Origin: Caulobacter sp. BK020
GTDB taxonomy: Bacteria; Pseudomonadota; Alphaproteobacteria; Caulobacterales; Caulobacteraceae
DNA length: 64,000 nucleotides
Direction of reading: 5' to 3'
Assembly: GCF_004342605.1 (NCBI RefSeq)
Contig: NZ_SLZL01000014.1
Location: 1 to 64,000, forward strand
Both the position numbers and the translations under genes were made by a program. Of this stretch, positions 16,063 to 25,406 are shown in pieces; the stretch's first letter is position 1; every line of letters starts with the position of its first letter. Below the pieces are notes generated by a model that was not told where the DNA came from, made no database searches, and worked only from the letters and a program-made list of their open reading frames with translations.

Positions 16063-17673
16063 TCAGGGCTCCAGGGCGCGGGTCGGCAACTTCATGGTGC
16101 ATACGAGGCCCAGGCTATCATAGGCCAGTGCGACTTGTGCGGACAGTTCTCCCGCCAGGCCCTTTTCCAGCAGGCGCGCGCCAAACCCGTGGCGGCGGGG
16201 CGGCACGACCGGCGGGCCGCCGTGTTCGGCCCAGGTCAGGCGCAGCGCGCCCGAGTCGTCGGGCTCCGGCTCCCAGGTCACTCGCACGCCGCCGCCGGGA
16301 ACCGACAGCGCGCCGTACTTCAGGGCGTTGGTCGCCAGTTCATGGACCGCCATGCCCAGGGCCACCGTCGCCTTGGGGCTCAGCTGGACGTCGCGGGCGT
16401 AGTCGAAGGCGATGCGGTCGCGGGCGGCGAAGGCCTCCAGCTCGAAATCGAAGATCTCGCGCAGGCTGGCGCCTTGCCAGTTCTGCTGGGTCAGCAGGTC
16501 GTGGGTGTGCGACAGGGCCATGATCCGGCCTTCGAAGGCGTCGCGGAACGCCTCGGGCGAGTCGGTCGTGCGCAGGGTCTGGCTGGCGATCGACTGCACC
16601 GAGACCAGGGTGTTCTTCACCCTGTGGTTCAGCTCGTTGACCAGCAGCTTCTGGCGCTCCTCGGCGCGCTTGCGCTCGGTGACGTCCAGCGACACGCCGG
16701 CCATCCGCCGGGCCCCGCCATGATCGGCGGTCTGGGCGGCGCGGCCGCGGGCGTGCACCCAGCGGACCTCGCCGTCGGGCCTGCGGACGCGGTACTCGAT
16801 GTCGTAGTCGGCCCCGTGGCGGATGGCGTCCTCGATGGCGGCGATCATCCGCGGGCGGTCGTCCGGATGCACCGAGGCGACCAGGTCGGCGAACCCGAAA
16901 TCGTCGCCCGGGGCGCGGCCGTAATTGGCCTTGCAGATGTCCGAGGCCAGATAGGCGCGGGTCTCGACGTCCAGTTCCCACGAGCCCAGGCGGCCGGCCT
17001 CCAGGGCGAACTTCAGGCGCTCCTCGGCGTCGCGGCGCTGGGTCAGCTCGGCCTGGGCGGCCTCTTGGGTCCGCGCGGACTCGATCGCCACCGCCGCCTG
17101 GCCGGCCAGGCCGACCGCCAGGCTCTCGGCGCGCGGCCCGAATCGTCCCGGCTGCGGATGGCCGAAGAACAGCCCGCCCAGCACGGCGCCCGCGCGGGTG
17201 ACCACCGGCACGGCCAGATAGCTGCGGACGGGCAGGTGACCCTCGGGCATGCCGTAGTGGGGCGAAGTGCGGCCGTAGCGCGGATCGCGGGTGATGTCGT
17301 CCGACCGCACCACGCCCTCGCCCCTGAAGGTGGGGGCGAAGACGGCGGTGCCGCGCGGCGTCGGAAAGGCTTCGAAGGCCGAGCGCGGCGCGCCCGACAG
17401 GCTGTAGAGCATCAGGCTTTCGCCGGCCTGGTCGACAACCTTGTAGAAGAACGCGCCGAACTGGGCGCCGGTCAGCTCGACCCCGCCGTCGACCACCGTC
17501 TGGACCAGGGTTTCGGCGTCGTGGCCGGCCCCGATGGCCTCGGCGATGCGGTTGAGGGCGCGCGAGCGACGCACCTCCTCGGCCAGGGCTTCCTCGGCGG
17601 CGGCGAGGCGCGCGGCCAGGTCTTCGACCCCACCCTTCTCGGCGAGACTGGTCGCCTTGGCCAAGCTCCTCAC
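16063..17673 (-). CDS. GAF-PAS HWE-family sensor histidine kinase
   Basis: About 536 residues, with no obvious membrane helices, so cytoplasmic. A GAF domain (about 20-190) includes PVRSYLAVPVVTRAGAVLGGLFFG. A PAS domain (about 225-340) has LEAGRLGSWELDVETR and ends DVTERKRAEERQ. The HWE kinase core has the phosphoacceptor His in ELNHRVKNTL and the N-box HELATNALKYGALS. GTG at 17673 (VRSLAKATS) is preferred. An in-frame ATG at 17742 gives 559 residues, but its extra segment looks like non-coding DNA. The kinase precedes its response regulator by 3 bases. The ligand or chromophore cannot be told from sequence; the GAF lacks an obvious bilin-Cys motif. Confidence 0.9.
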   Translation of the reverse strand: MRSLAKATSLAEKGGVEDLAARLAAAEEALAEEVRRSRALNRIAEAIGAGHDAETLVQTVVDGGVELTGAQFGAFFYKVVDQAGESLMLYSLSGAPRSAFEAFPTPRGTAVFAPTFRGEGVVRSDDITRDPRYGRTSPHYGMPEGHLPVRSYLAVPVVTRAGAVLGGLFFGHPQPGRFGPRAESLAVGLAGQAAVAIESARTQEAAQAELTQRRDAEERLKFALEAGRLGSWELDVETRAYLASDICKANYGRAPGDDFGFADLVASVHPDDRPRMIAAIEDAIRHGADYDIEYRVRRPDGEVRWVHARGRAAQTADHGGARRMAGVSLDVTERKRAEERQKLLVNELNHRVKNTLVSVQSIASQTLRTTDSPEAFRDAFEGRIMALSHTHDLLTQQNWQGASLREIFDFELEAFAARDRIAFDYARDVQLSPKATVALGMAVHELATNALKYGALSVPGGGVRVTWEPEPDDSGALRLTWAEHGGPPVVPPRRHGFGARLLEKGLAGELSAQVALAYDSLGLVCTMKLPTRALEP

Positions 17674-17853
17674 CCCCACTCGCCCGGCGCTCGTTATGCT
17701 TCGAGCGCGACCACCAACGCGTCGCCACGGTGATGGTTCCACAGGCGGCCATACTGCGCTGGGAAGCAGGCGCCCTCAACCCGCCCGCGCGTCGAATCTT
17801 CGAACAAATCGCCGGAAATCAAGCCGCTGCGTCGGGTATGCGACGCAAGGCGA

Positions 17854-19140
17854 TCAGCGGGCGCTCTCGTCCAGCCGTCCGCTGATCCGCAGGCCGGTGA
17901 CCTGGTTGCGCTGGCGGCGCAGCACCTGGAAGCGGTGGTGGTGGAAAATGAAGATCTGGCCCGGCTCGGGGATGGTCTGGGCCTCGTGGATCACCAGGCC
18001 GGCGATGGTCACCGCCTCGCCCTCGGGAAGCCGCCAGTCCATCGCCCGGTTGAGGTCGCGGACCGTGACGTGGCCGTCGACATGCACCGAGCCGTCGGGC
18101 TGCGGACGCAGGCCCTCGACCTTGGTGTCGTGCTCGTCCTCGATCTCGCCGACGATCTCCTCGAGGATGTCCTCCAGGGTCACCAGCCCCTGCAGGGCGC
18201 CGTACTCGTCGACCACCAGGGCGAAGTGGCTGCGCCGCTTGAGGAAGGCGTTCAACTGGTCCTTCAGGTTGGTGGTGTCGGGGATGAACCACGGCTCGCG
18301 CTGGATGGCGGCCACGTCGATGTCGTCGATCGCGCCGTTGGCGGCGGCCAGGGCGCGCAGCAGGTCGCGGGCGTGCAGCACGCCCACGATGTTGTCGGGG
18401 TTCTCGCGATAGAGCGGGATGCGGGTGTGCTGGGCCTCCAGCGCCTCGGCCACCAGCTCGCGGATCGGCAGGTCGGCGTCGATCAGGGTGATCGACTTGC
18501 GGTGGACCATGATCTCAGAGACGTCCATGTCCGACAGGTCCAGCACCCCGCCCAGCATCCGCCGGTCGCCGCTTTCGACCCCGCCTTCGGAGTGGTGGTA
18601 CTCGACCGCGCCGCGGATCTCCTCATGGGCGGCCAGCACGTCGACCTCCATGGTCAGCTTGACGCCGAACAGGCGCAGTGTACGGCGCACCACCCACTGG
18701 ATGGCGTAGATGATCGGGCCGAACAGGCGCACCACCAGCAGGGTGGGCCCCGACAGGAAGCGGGCCACGTCGTCCGACTTCAGGATCGCCAGGGTCTTGG
18801 GCAGCACCTCGGCGAACACCAGGACCAGCACGGTCATCGCCCCGGTCGCCGCCGCCACGCCCCAGGGGCCCGGGATGGCGGCGGTCAGCACCTGGGTGGT
18901 CAGGGCCGAGGCCAGGATGTTGATCAGGTTGTTGCCCAGCAGCACCGCCCCGATCATCGTCTCCTGGTCGGACAGCAGCGTGTTGACCCGCTGGGCCGGC
19001 CGGTCTCCCTCGCGTTCCAGCTGGTGCATGCGGGCCCGCGAGGCGGCGGTCAGCGAAGTCTCGGCGGCCGAGAACAACGCCGAGAGGGCCAGCAGGCCGA
19101 TGATGATCGGCGCGAGGCCGAGAATGGCGGTCAGGATCAT
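17854..19140 (-). CDS. CNNM/CorC-HlyC family transporter-associated protein
   Basis: A 428-residue inner-membrane protein. The N-terminal CNNM (DUF21) domain has about four helices, including LSALFSAAETSLTAASRAR and LVFAEVLPKTLA. Two CBS domains follow (about 215-335: VSEIMVHRKSI, IVGVLHARDLL, DEYGALQGLVTLEDILEEIVGE). The C-terminus is a CorC_HlyC domain. Relatives take part in magnesium or cobalt efflux or resistance. Its transcription runs toward the histidine kinase gene, with about 180 bases between them. No regulatory RNA was seen upstream. Confidence 0.93.
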   Translation of the reverse strand: MILTAILGLAPIIIGLLALSALFSAAETSLTAASRARMHQLEREGDRPAQRVNTLLSDQETMIGAVLLGNNLINILASALTTQVLTAAIPGPWGVAAATGAMTVLVLVFAEVLPKTLAILKSDDVARFLSGPTLLVVRLFGPIIYAIQWVVRRTLRLFGVKLTMEVDVLAAHEEIRGAVEYHHSEGGVESGDRRMLGGVLDLSDMDVSEIMVHRKSITLIDADLPIRELVAEALEAQHTRIPLYRENPDNIVGVLHARDLLRALAAANGAIDDIDVAAIQREPWFIPDTTNLKDQLNAFLKRRSHFALVVDEYGALQGLVTLEDILEEIVGEIEDEHDTKVEGLRPQPDGSVHVDGHVTVRDLNRAMDWRLPEGEAVTIAGLVIHEAQTIPEPGQIFIFHHHRFQVLRRQRNQVTGLRISGRLDESAR

Positions 19141-19346
19141 GGAACGGTTGTACGCCGCGCGCGCGGCGAGGGGGAGGGCTATCGCCCGGGGTTTGCGCCC
19201 TGGTCCCGGATCTTCGCGCCGCGTGCTCGCCCGGGGTGACGGTCTTCAACAAGGTTCGTGTAAGTTGCGGATTTTTTGTGGATATGCTCCTCATGCGACG
19301 GATTTATTTGGAGGTTTGGTGGTAATTTTGTGGGTTTGCGAGAAAA

Positions 19347-19353
19347 CTGTCAC
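19347..19353 (+). promoter_or_regulatory. possible Pho-box half-site CTGTCAC
   Basis: CTGTCAC matches one half of the PhoB consensus (CTGTCAT/C repeated at 11-base spacing). It lies 47 bases before the TonB receptor start. The expected second half at 19358-19364 (CCATGCC) matches only 3 of 7, so this is weak. It is listed because the downstream operon encodes a phytase-like phosphatase. Confidence 0.2.
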
Positions 19354-19399
19354 ATAGCCATGCCATGGGCTCCCCCGACTTCATTCGCAGGAGGGGCTC

Positions 19400-22210
19400 A
19401 TGCACCGGATCATCGATACAGGCGCGGCGTCGACGCACGCGCGCCGGGCTGGACTTCGTAGACGCGCGCTGATGGCCAGCGCCCTGGCCACGGCGGCCCT
19501 GATGGCCGGCCAGGCCCGGGCGGCGGAACCCGCGGCGGACGCCGGCGACCCCACGACGGTCGACTCGCTGGTCATCGTCGCCAAGCGCAACGACGCCGCC
19601 AAGGCCCAGATGAACGCCCTGACCCCGGTGGCGATCCTGTCGGCCGAGGACCTGGAGCACACCGCGGTCCACAACGTCGCCGAGGCCCTGGGCATGATGC
19701 CCAGCGTCAATGTGATGAACACCGGCTCGTCCTTCTTCGGCGGCATCGACGGCGCCTCGCGCGGCGAGGGCATGTTCGTGTCGATCCGCGGCCTGAACGC
19801 CGAGTTCAACGTCAACATGATCAACGGCGTGACCGTGGCCCAGGGCATGCCCTACAGCCGCCAGGTCCAGCTGAGCCTGCTGCCGCCCTCGGGCCTGCAC
19901 ACCATCGTGCTCAACAAGACCTCGACCGCCGACATGGACGGCGACGCCATCGGCGGCACGGTCGATTTCCGCACGCCTTCGGCCTTCGACTACCACGACG
20001 ACTACCATGGTTCGATCACCGCCTCCGGCCGCGTCGAGAGCCGGGCTCGCGACTATGGTGACAAGGGCCTGGGCGGCGGGCTTTCGGGCGAGTGGGCCCA
20101 CCAGTTTGGGGCGAACCGGACGTTCGGCGTCTATGCCAGCGCCTTCTACGACAAGCGCAACTACGCCAACAGCGAGATGGCCGGGGTCATGGCCGCCCGC
20201 AATGACGGCGGCTGGGGCTTCCTGGTCAAGGACAAGGACGGCGCCAGCTATCCCGGCCTGGATCCGGAGCAGAACATCACCCAGACCGGCGCCAACTTCG
20301 GCGTCTCCAACGGCTACACCGCGCGCTGGGGCGGCAATTTCACGCTGGACTGGCGCCCGGACGATACGCTGGACGTCTATCTGCGCGGCTCCTACGCCAA
20401 CGCCAAGACCCAGCAGAACTCGACGCTGAGCCAGTATGTCAGCGCCGCCAAGAGCTACAAGGAGGCCGTCGCCGGCTCCGGGCGCTACGCCCTCAGCGTC
20501 GACGCGATCTCCACCCGCGTCTGGTACGAGACCAACCCCGAGAAGGCCGACCTGGGCACGCTGCAGCTGGGCGGCGACAAGACCCTGGGGGCCTGGACCC
20601 TGTCGCCGCAGCTGTTCTACAGCGAGGGCGACAACGACCGCCCCAACCACATCGAGGCCTCGGCCCGCATCAACCAGAGCGACCGCTTCAACAGCGGCTC
20701 GAACCGGCCGCTGGGCGGCCTGTCGATGGGCTATACCGACGACCTGCCCCGACCGCTGCTCACCCCCGACATCTACAACGACCTGAACAACGCCGGCTCC
20801 GCCCTGCTGGCCCGCCGGGCCGGCCAGCTGACCGAGCAGTACAGCGGCCAGCAGAAGTATGGCTTCAAGTTCGACGCCAAGCGGGTCTTCGAGGGCGGCG
20901 CCCTGCAGTGGGTCAAGCTGGGCGGCAAATATGTCGACAGCCACCGCCGGGTCACCAACCGCGACTGGACCAACGACCACTTCGCCAACCTGATCGGCCA
21001 GGGCGGCCTGACCTGGGACAGCCTGGGCCTGACCACCGGCTATTACGACCACATCTATCCGGGCGAGTATGAGTGGCGGGTCCCGAAGGTCAGCCAGGAC
21101 AAGCTGTTCGAGTACTTCTACAAGTACAAGACCGACGCCAGCTTCGACACCTGCGGCTCGAACGCCGTCAACAACTACAATTGCAACACCCAGAAGGGCG
21201 ACGAGGCGGTGGCCTCGCTCTACGCCACGGCGGACTACCAGTTCGGCGATGTCGAGGTCATGCCGGGCCTGCGCTACGAGCACACCAAGATCGACAACAC
21301 CTACTGGGTGATCCCGACCACCAGCGCCGGTCAGCAGACCGGGAACTGGGCCAAGAGCGACACCACCTATGACGAGGTCCTGCCCAGCCTGTTCCTGACC
21401 TGGCGGCCCAGCGGGGCGGCGGTCTATCGCGGCTCGGTCTGGACCTCCTACACCCGCCCAGCCTTCATCCAGCTGGCCGGGGGCGAGCGCCGCCAGGTCA
21501 GCGACGACGGCAACGTCTCGATCACCAAGGGCAATCCCGACCTCAAGCCGATCAAGGCGATCAACCTGGATCTGTCGGGCGAGTGGAGCAACGCCAAGGG
21601 CGGCTACGCCATGGTCGGCGGCTTCTACAAGCACCTGTCGGACTATCTGTACGACAACGGCTCCAGCCCGGTGAATTCCGACACCCTGACCGAGGGCAAG
21701 GTCACCACCAGCCAGCCCACCAACGGCGGCGACGGCGACGTCTACGGCGTGGAGCTGCAGCTGCGGCAGAAGTTCTCGGACCTGCCGGGCCTGCTCGGCG
21801 GCCTGGGCGCGGGGCTGAACGTCACCCGCCAGTGGACCAGCGTCGACCTGGGCGACGGCGTCGACAACCGCATCCAGAACGCGCCGGACTGGCTGGCCGA
21901 CGCCCAGCTGTTCTACCAGAGGGGCGGCTTCAGCTTCGACGTGATCTACCACTATACCGGCGCCTATGTGGCCGACTACGACGTGCTGGACCAGCCGGGC
22001 GAGTGGGACAATCTGTGGGTCCGGCCGCAGCGCAACGTCGACCTGCACGTCGGCTACGCCTTCGACAACGGCGTCAAGCTGGACCTGTCGGTGGCCAACC
22101 TGCTGAAGGACGAAAGCTACTGGTCGCATATCGGCCAGCACAGCCTGGCGCTTTCCGACGTGGTGGACTCGGGCCGCACCAGCCTGCTGACCCTGAAATA
22201 CGCCTACTGA
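19400..22210 (+). CDS. TonB-dependent receptor (Caulobacter/Xanthomonas type), phytase-linked
   Basis: A 936-residue outer-membrane receptor. Signal: basic MHRIIDTGAASTHARRAGLRRR, then a hydrophobic core ending GQARA. The plug has SIRGLNAEFNVNMINGV and NKTSTADMDGDAIGGTVDFRTP, the typical motifs of the TonB-Xanth-Caul subfamily. The barrel ends SLLTLKYAY with a terminal aromatic. A strong Shine-Dalgarno AGGAGGGG lies at about 19389-19396. The next gene, 83 bases on, is a histidine acid phosphatase, suggesting that the receptor imports products or substrates of phosphate-ester hydrolysis such as inositol phosphates (inference). Confidence 0.94.
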   Translation: MHRIIDTGAASTHARRAGLRRRALMASALATAALMAGQARAAEPAADAGDPTTVDSLVIVAKRNDAAKAQMNALTPVAILSAEDLEHTAVHNVAEALGMMPSVNVMNTGSSFFGGIDGASRGEGMFVSIRGLNAEFNVNMINGVTVAQGMPYSRQVQLSLLPPSGLHTIVLNKTSTADMDGDAIGGTVDFRTPSAFDYHDDYHGSITASGRVESRARDYGDKGLGGGLSGEWAHQFGANRTFGVYASAFYDKRNYANSEMAGVMAARNDGGWGFLVKDKDGASYPGLDPEQNITQTGANFGVSNGYTARWGGNFTLDWRPDDTLDVYLRGSYANAKTQQNSTLSQYVSAAKSYKEAVAGSGRYALSVDAISTRVWYETNPEKADLGTLQLGGDKTLGAWTLSPQLFYSEGDNDRPNHIEASARINQSDRFNSGSNRPLGGLSMGYTDDLPRPLLTPDIYNDLNNAGSALLARRAGQLTEQYSGQQKYGFKFDAKRVFEGGALQWVKLGGKYVDSHRRVTNRDWTNDHFANLIGQGGLTWDSLGLTTGYYDHIYPGEYEWRVPKVSQDKLFEYFYKYKTDASFDTCGSNAVNNYNCNTQKGDEAVASLYATADYQFGDVEVMPGLRYEHTKIDNTYWVIPTTSAGQQTGNWAKSDTTYDEVLPSLFLTWRPSGAAVYRGSVWTSYTRPAFIQLAGGERRQVSDDGNVSITKGNPDLKPIKAINLDLSGEWSNAKGGYAMVGGFYKHLSDYLYDNGSSPVNSDTLTEGKVTTSQPTNGGDGDVYGVELQLRQKFSDLPGLLGGLGAGLNVTRQWTSVDLGDGVDNRIQNAPDWLADAQLFYQRGGFSFDVIYHYTGAYVADYDVLDQPGEWDNLWVRPQRNVDLHVGYAFDNGVKLDLSVANLLKDESYWSHIGQHSLALSDVVDSGRTSLLTLKYAY

Positions 22211-22293
22211 CCCCGACGGGTCCCGGCCGCCCGTGGCCGGGACCCGCCCCAGGGCGCGGACGTCGCGCCGACCCTCACCGACAGGCGCGCCTG

Positions 22294-23529
22294 ATGAAGC
22301 CCTTCCTTTCGATCTTCGCCTGCGCGGCGGTGCTGGCCCTCGGCGGCGTCGCGGCGGCCCAGGACCCTGGCCCGTCCGGTCCGCTCAAGGTCGAGCGGAC
22401 GGTGATGCTGTATCGCCACGGCGTCCGCGCCCCGCTGCCGGGCGAGGCGGCGGTCGACGCCTACGCCCATCCGCCCTGGCCGGTCTGGAGCACGCCGCCC
22501 AGCCTGCTGACGTCGCACGGTCGCGAGGCCGCGCGGCTGATGGGCGCCTATGATCGCCAGCGCCTGTCCAGCCTGGGCCTGACCGCGCCGAAGGGCTGTC
22601 CCACGTCCGGCGCCGTCGCCATCTGGACCAACACCGCCCAGCGCACCATCGCCAGCGGCGAGGCGTTCGCCGAGGGTTTCGCGCCGGGCTGCGGCCTGGC
22701 CGTGGGCCACCAGCCGCGCGACACCGAGGATCCGCTGTTCCACCCCCTCGAGGCCAAGGCGGTCGAATTCAAGGCCGCCGACGCCGTCGCCGCGATCACC
22801 GCCGAGACCGGCGGTCCGGCCGCCCTGGTCGCCCCCTACGCCGGCGAGATCCGCGAGATGGAGCGCGTGCTGGGCTGCGACCGCGCCCAACCGCCGTGCG
22901 ACATCGCCTCGGCCCGGACGGGCCTGGAGCCCAGCGCCGACGGCGGCGGCCTTGTGCTGGACGGGCCGATCTCCGTCCTGTCGGGCACGGCCCAGGTGTT
23001 CATGCTGCAATATGCCGAAGGCCTTCCGCTCGGCCAGGTGGGCTGGGGCCGCGCGACGCCGCGGACGCTGGAAGACGTCTCGCGCCTGCACGCCCTGCTG
23101 TTCGACATCCACGCCCGGCCGCGCTACATGGCCCGGCGGATCGGCGGGCCGATGGCGCGGCGGATCTCCGGCATCCTGGCGGCCAAGGACGCGCCGGCCG
23201 TCAACATCTTCGTCGGCCACGACAACAACATCGCCGCCCTGGCCAGCCTGATCGGCGCCCACTTCAAGATGGACGGCTACGGCCAGGACGACCCGCCGAT
23301 CGGCGGCGCCCTGGAGCTGCAGGTCCTCATCGACGCCCAGGGCCGCCGGTTCGTCGCCGCCTATTACGAGGCCCAGACCCCCGACCAGCTCCGGAGCCTC
23401 ACGCCCTTGTCGCTGGCCAATCCGCCGGCTCGGCGCGCACTGACGCTGACGTGCCAGACGCCCGGCCAGGGGCCTTGCAGGCTGGAGGATTTCCTGGCCG
23501 GCCTGGACCGGCGGCTGGCGGCGGACTAG
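22294..23529 (+). CDS. histidine acid phosphatase (phytase / glucose-1-phosphatase type)
   Basis: A 411-residue exported phosphatase. Signal peptide: MKPFLSIFACAAVLALGGVAAAQ. The catalytic signature RHGVRAP near residue 45 carries the phosphorylated His, and the distal proton-donor motif HDNN is in FVGHDNNIAALASL. Several Cys residues could form periplasmic disulfides. The family (E. coli AppA and Agp) cleaves phytate or sugar phosphates. It follows the TonB receptor gene on the same strand, likely co-transcribed. Which phosphomonoester is preferred cannot be read from the sequence. Confidence 0.92.
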   Translation: MKPFLSIFACAAVLALGGVAAAQDPGPSGPLKVERTVMLYRHGVRAPLPGEAAVDAYAHPPWPVWSTPPSLLTSHGREAARLMGAYDRQRLSSLGLTAPKGCPTSGAVAIWTNTAQRTIASGEAFAEGFAPGCGLAVGHQPRDTEDPLFHPLEAKAVEFKAADAVAAITAETGGPAALVAPYAGEIREMERVLGCDRAQPPCDIASARTGLEPSADGGGLVLDGPISVLSGTAQVFMLQYAEGLPLGQVGWGRATPRTLEDVSRLHALLFDIHARPRYMARRIGGPMARRISGILAAKDAPAVNIFVGHDNNIAALASLIGAHFKMDGYGQDDPPIGGALELQVLIDAQGRRFVAAYYEAQTPDQLRSLTPLSLANPPARRALTLTCQTPGQGPCRLEDFLAGLDRRLAAD

Positions 23530-23595
23530 GGGCCATAGCACGAGGCCCGGGATGACGAACGTTTGGGGCGCGACTTCTTGAATACTGCGGCCGCC

Positions 23596-24705
23596 CTAAA
23601 CCGCCCCTTCCTCGATCAGGAACGCCCGCAGCGCCGCCCGGTCGACGTCCTTGGCCACGAAGGCGTCGCCGATGCCGCGGACCAGGATGAAGGTCAGGGC
23701 GCCGCCCTCGGCCTTCTTGTCCTGGGCGCTGTGGGCGATCAGGGCGTCGGCGCTGAACGGCTCGGGGCGGACGTCCGACAGACGGGTCGGCAGGCCAGCG
23801 GCCTTGATCGCCGCCTCGGCGCGGACGGCGTCCTGGGCCGAGCACAGGCCCTGGCGGACCGAGAAGCGGAAGGCCTGGGCCATGCCCAGCCCCACGGCCT
23901 CGCCGTGCTTGAGCGCGTCGCCGAAGCCCATCTCGCCCTCGACGGCGTGGCCGAAGGTGTGGCCCAGGTTCAGCAGGGCCCGGCGGCCGGCTTCCTTCTC
24001 GTCCTCGGCGACGATCTCGGCCTTCATCTCCACCGAGCGGCCGACGGCGCGGACCAGGGCGGCGGTGTCGCGCTCCAGCACCGCCTTCACATGGGTCTCC
24101 AGCCACTCGAAGAAGGCGAAGTCGCCCAGCAGGCCGTACTTGATGATCTCCGCATAGCCGCAGGCCAGCTCGCGGGCGGGCAGGGTGGCCAGGATGTCGA
24201 GGTCGGCCAGCACCAGGCGCGGCTGGTGGAAGGCGCCGATCAGGTTCTTGCCGCGCGGGGTGTCGATGGCGGTCTTTCCGCCCACGGACGAATCCACCTG
24301 GGCCAGCAGGGTGGTCGGGATCTGGATGAAGTCGATGCCGCGCTTGTAGATCGCCGCCGCGAAGCCGGTCAGGTCGCCGACCACCCCGCCGCCGAACGCC
24401 ACGACCATGTCGCCGCGCTCGAGGTTCAGGGCCAGCAGCCGGTCCGACAGCTCGGCCAGGCCCTCGAAGCTCTTGGTCTCCTCGCCGGGCGGGACCAGGA
24501 TCACGTCGGTCGCGACCCCCGCGTGCTCCAGAGCGTTGGCCAGCCGTTCGCCGTGGTGCTCGCCGACATGGGTGTCGGTGACCACCGCCACCCGCTTGCG
24601 CTTGAGCAGGGGCGCGATGTGCTCGCCCGCCCGGTCGATCAGGCCCGTGCCGACGACCACGTCATAGGCGCGCGCGCCCAGGCCCACGGGAATGGTGGTG
24701 ATCAC
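23596..24705 (-). CDS. aroB: 3-dehydroquinate synthase
   Basis: A 369-residue cytoplasmic enzyme of the shikimate pathway, converting DAHP to 3-dehydroquinate with NAD and a divalent metal. NAD-binding segments are visible: [29 protein letters not shown], and [20 protein letters not shown]. The metal ligands lie in [27 protein letters not shown]. The start codon is GTG at 24705, overlapping the aroK stop (GTGA, 24702-24705), so translation is coupled. Confidence 0.97.
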   Translation of the reverse strand: MITTIPVGLGARAYDVVVGTGLIDRAGEHIAPLLKRKRVAVVTDTHVGEHHGERLANALEHAGVATDVILVPPGEETKSFEGLAELSDRLLALNLERGDMVVAFGGGVVGDLTGFAAAIYKRGIDFIQIPTTLLAQVDSSVGGKTAIDTPRGKNLIGAFHQPRLVLADLDILATLPARELACGYAEIIKYGLLGDFAFFEWLETHVKAVLERDTAALVRAVGRSVEMKAEIVAEDEKEAGRRALLNLGHTFGHAVEGEMGFGDALKHGEAVGLGMAQAFRFSVRQGLCSAQDAVRAEAAIKAAGLPTRLSDVRPEPFSADALIAHSAQDKKAEGGALTFILVRGIGDAFVAKDVDRAALRAFLIEEGAV

Positions 24706-25286
24706 TTGAGCTCGCTTTCGGACTTCTGCAGGTGGCCTTTGAGGGCCTGGATCACGGCGTCGACCGCCACAGCGTGCGGGGTGTCGCCGGTCTCGACGGT
24801 CAGGTGGGCCTCGCCATAGGCGGGATAGCGCAGGCGGGCGTGCTCGCGCAGCACGTCCATCGGGTCGCGGCCCTTCAGCAGCGGCCGGCCGTCCTTGCGG
24901 CTGACTCGGCGAGCCAGCAGCTCCAGGTCGGCCTTCAGCCAGACGGCGATGGCCTTGGACTTGATCAGGGCGCGGGTCTCGGCGTTGACGAAGGCCCCGC
25001 CGCCGGTGGCCAGCACGTGGGGCGGCTCGTCCAGCAGCCGGGCGATCACCCGCCGCTCGCCGTCGCGGAAGGCCGGCTCGCCCATCTCGGCGAAGATCTC
25101 GGGGATCGAGCGGCCGGCGGCGGCCTCGACCTCGTTGTCGGCGTCGCGGAACGGCAGGTCCAGGGCCGCGGCCAGGCGGCGGCCGACGCTGGACTTGCCC
25201 ACCCCCATCAGCCCGACCAGGACGATGGTCTTGCGGCGCAGGGCGGCCCTCGGGTCGGGGCTGGAAAGGGCGGTGTCGTCGGTCAT
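24702..25286 (-). CDS. aroK: shikimate kinase
   Basis: A 194-residue P-loop kinase phosphorylating shikimate at O3. Walker A is [11 protein letters not shown]. The shikimate-binding residues are in [18 protein letters not shown], and the GGG of LATGGGAFV and the lid R in [11 protein letters not shown] are present. ATG at 25286 is chosen; a 10-15 residue N-terminal extension before the P-loop is common in Alphaproteobacteria. First gene of aroK-aroB; its stop overlaps the GTG of aroB. Confidence 0.97.
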   Translation of the reverse strand: MTDDTALSSPDPRAALRRKTIVLVGLMGVGKSSVGRRLAAALDLPFRDADNEVEAAAGRSIPEIFAEMGEPAFRDGERRVIARLLDEPPHVLATGGGAFVNAETRALIKSKAIAVWLKADLELLARRVSRKDGRPLLKGRDPMDVLREHARLRYPAYGEAHLTVETGDTPHAVAVDAVIQALKGHLQKSESELK

Positions 25287-25406
25287 GCCTGGGCGCGGTT
25301 TACACGAGGGCGGGGCCTCCCGCCAAGGTTTGGACCAAAGCCGCGTCCAGGGTGTCCGAAAGGGCGAAACGTTTCGCCAACCTCGGTCCTGCGGCATAGT
25401 TGAACC

